A stretch of 6,780 nucleotides of DNA from Acidobacteriota bacterium. Lineage in GTDB: Bacteria; Acidobacteriota; Terriglobia; Terriglobales; Acidobacteriaceae. The notes beneath the pieces are model-generated. The model worked only from the letters and a program-made list of their open reading frames with translations. It was not told the origin of the DNA and ran no database searches. A program made the translations under genes and the position numbers. Shown piece after piece: positions 6,480 through 6,780 of this stretch. Numbering within the stretch: position 1 is the stretch's first letter; the number at the start of each line of letters is the position of its first letter. Location of the stretch: NCBI GenBank assembly GCA_021798655.1, contig JAJZFE010000008.1:1-6780 (forward strand). The letters are read 5' to 3'.

Positions 6480-6484
6480 TTATC
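6479..6484 (-). promoter_or_regulatory. Possible -10 box of the marR operon
   Basis: GATAAT on the minus strand, one mismatch to TATAAT, 29 bases before the marR ATG and overlapping the palindrome by one base. I find no good -35 hexamer at 16-18 bases, so the promoter call rests on the -10 and its placement only. Confidence 0.4.
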
Positions 6485-6548
6485 TCTGACGATACCAAAC
6501 TATGCTTGCCAACGAGCCGTGGGAGGCTGAGGCTGGAGACTTGAGGAG

Positions 6549-6780
6549 ATGAACTTGAGCGAGAGAAACAGGGCGGCAGCGTTGCGGGTTGTGGGCAGGG
6601 TGGGTGTGTTGATGTTGGGGTGTTTGAGTGTCGTTGCAGCAGAGGCGCAGCAGGGGCAGCCGGCCGCGTTGCCGACGGTGCAGGCGACGGTCGTGGTGGT
6701 GGGCACACCGGATCCGTTGACGGAGGGGCAGTCGGCGCGATCGACGGCGACGCTGGAGGTGCAGCCGACGAAGCTGCTGT
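6549..6780 (+). CDS. Probable TonB-dependent receptor, N-terminus (3' partial)
   Basis: Open from the ATG at 6549 to the right edge (77 codons). The start is a signal peptide: polar MNLSERNRAAALR, hydrophobic VGRVGVLMLGCLSVVAA and a probable cleavage after AEA (residues 31-33). A Gln/Pro/Ala linker follows, then ATVVVVGTPDPLTEGQ at 46-61, which looks like a TonB box (ATVVVV) at the entrance to a plug domain. This arrangement is typical of outer-membrane TonB-dependent receptors, abundant in Acidobacteria, which import siderophores, glycans, peptides or metals. GAGGAG at 6543-6548 directly abuts the ATG; the in-frame TTG at 6555 has better spacing, and GGAG at 6535 could serve the ATG. The gene is divergent from marR, with 99 bases between starts. 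The plug and barrel are outside the window, so the assignment rests on the N-terminus only. Confidence 0.6.
   Translation, partial: MNLSERNRAAALRVVGRVGVLMLGCLSVVAAEAQQGQPAALPTVQATVVVVGTPDPLTEGQSARSTATLEVQPTKLL

Overview
The window is GC-rich, about 65-70% by hand counts of sample lines, except for one stretch near 51%. Codon use, the gene complement and a conserved palindromic intergenic repeat suggest a soil Acidobacteriota of the Terriglobia/Acidobacteriaceae type. That placement is inference; no marker gene is present.

Region by region: (1) 1-1174, plus strand: the C-terminal part of a CLC-family chloride channel/antiporter with a cytoplasmic CBS pair; its N-terminus lies off the left edge. 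(2) 1175-2257: a repeat-bearing, lower-GC islet. Three copies of one palindromic repeat sit at 1208-1264, 1891-1940 (inverted) and 2121-2177. Between the first two is one small minus-strand gene for a HExxH zinc-peptidase-like protein. The other ~500 bases have no convincing gene. (3) 2258-3062: a minus-strand glutaredoxin and a divergent plus-strand small exported protein of unknown function. (4) 3088-4584, minus strand: dapA (lysine/diaminopimelate synthesis) and, upstream of it, a TMEM175-type potassium channel gene. (5) 4676-6449, minus strand: a MarR-family regulator followed 10 bases later by an M29 metallo-aminopeptidase, almost certainly one operon. (6) 6450-6780: a 99-base divergent control region with a perfect palindrome next to a -10-like box, then the start of a plus-strand exported protein that looks like a TonB-dependent receptor and runs off the right edge.

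Most genes are unlinked housekeeping or transport functions. Two places deserve attention. One is the MarR/M29/TonB-receptor divergon, where the palindrome is well placed to control marR and the aminopeptidase, and perhaps the receptor. The other is the repeat-bracketed islet, in which two 57-bp direct repeats (53/57 identical) enclose the foreign-looking peptidase gene. I see no rRNA, tRNA, CRISPR array, transposase or strong intrinsic terminator.
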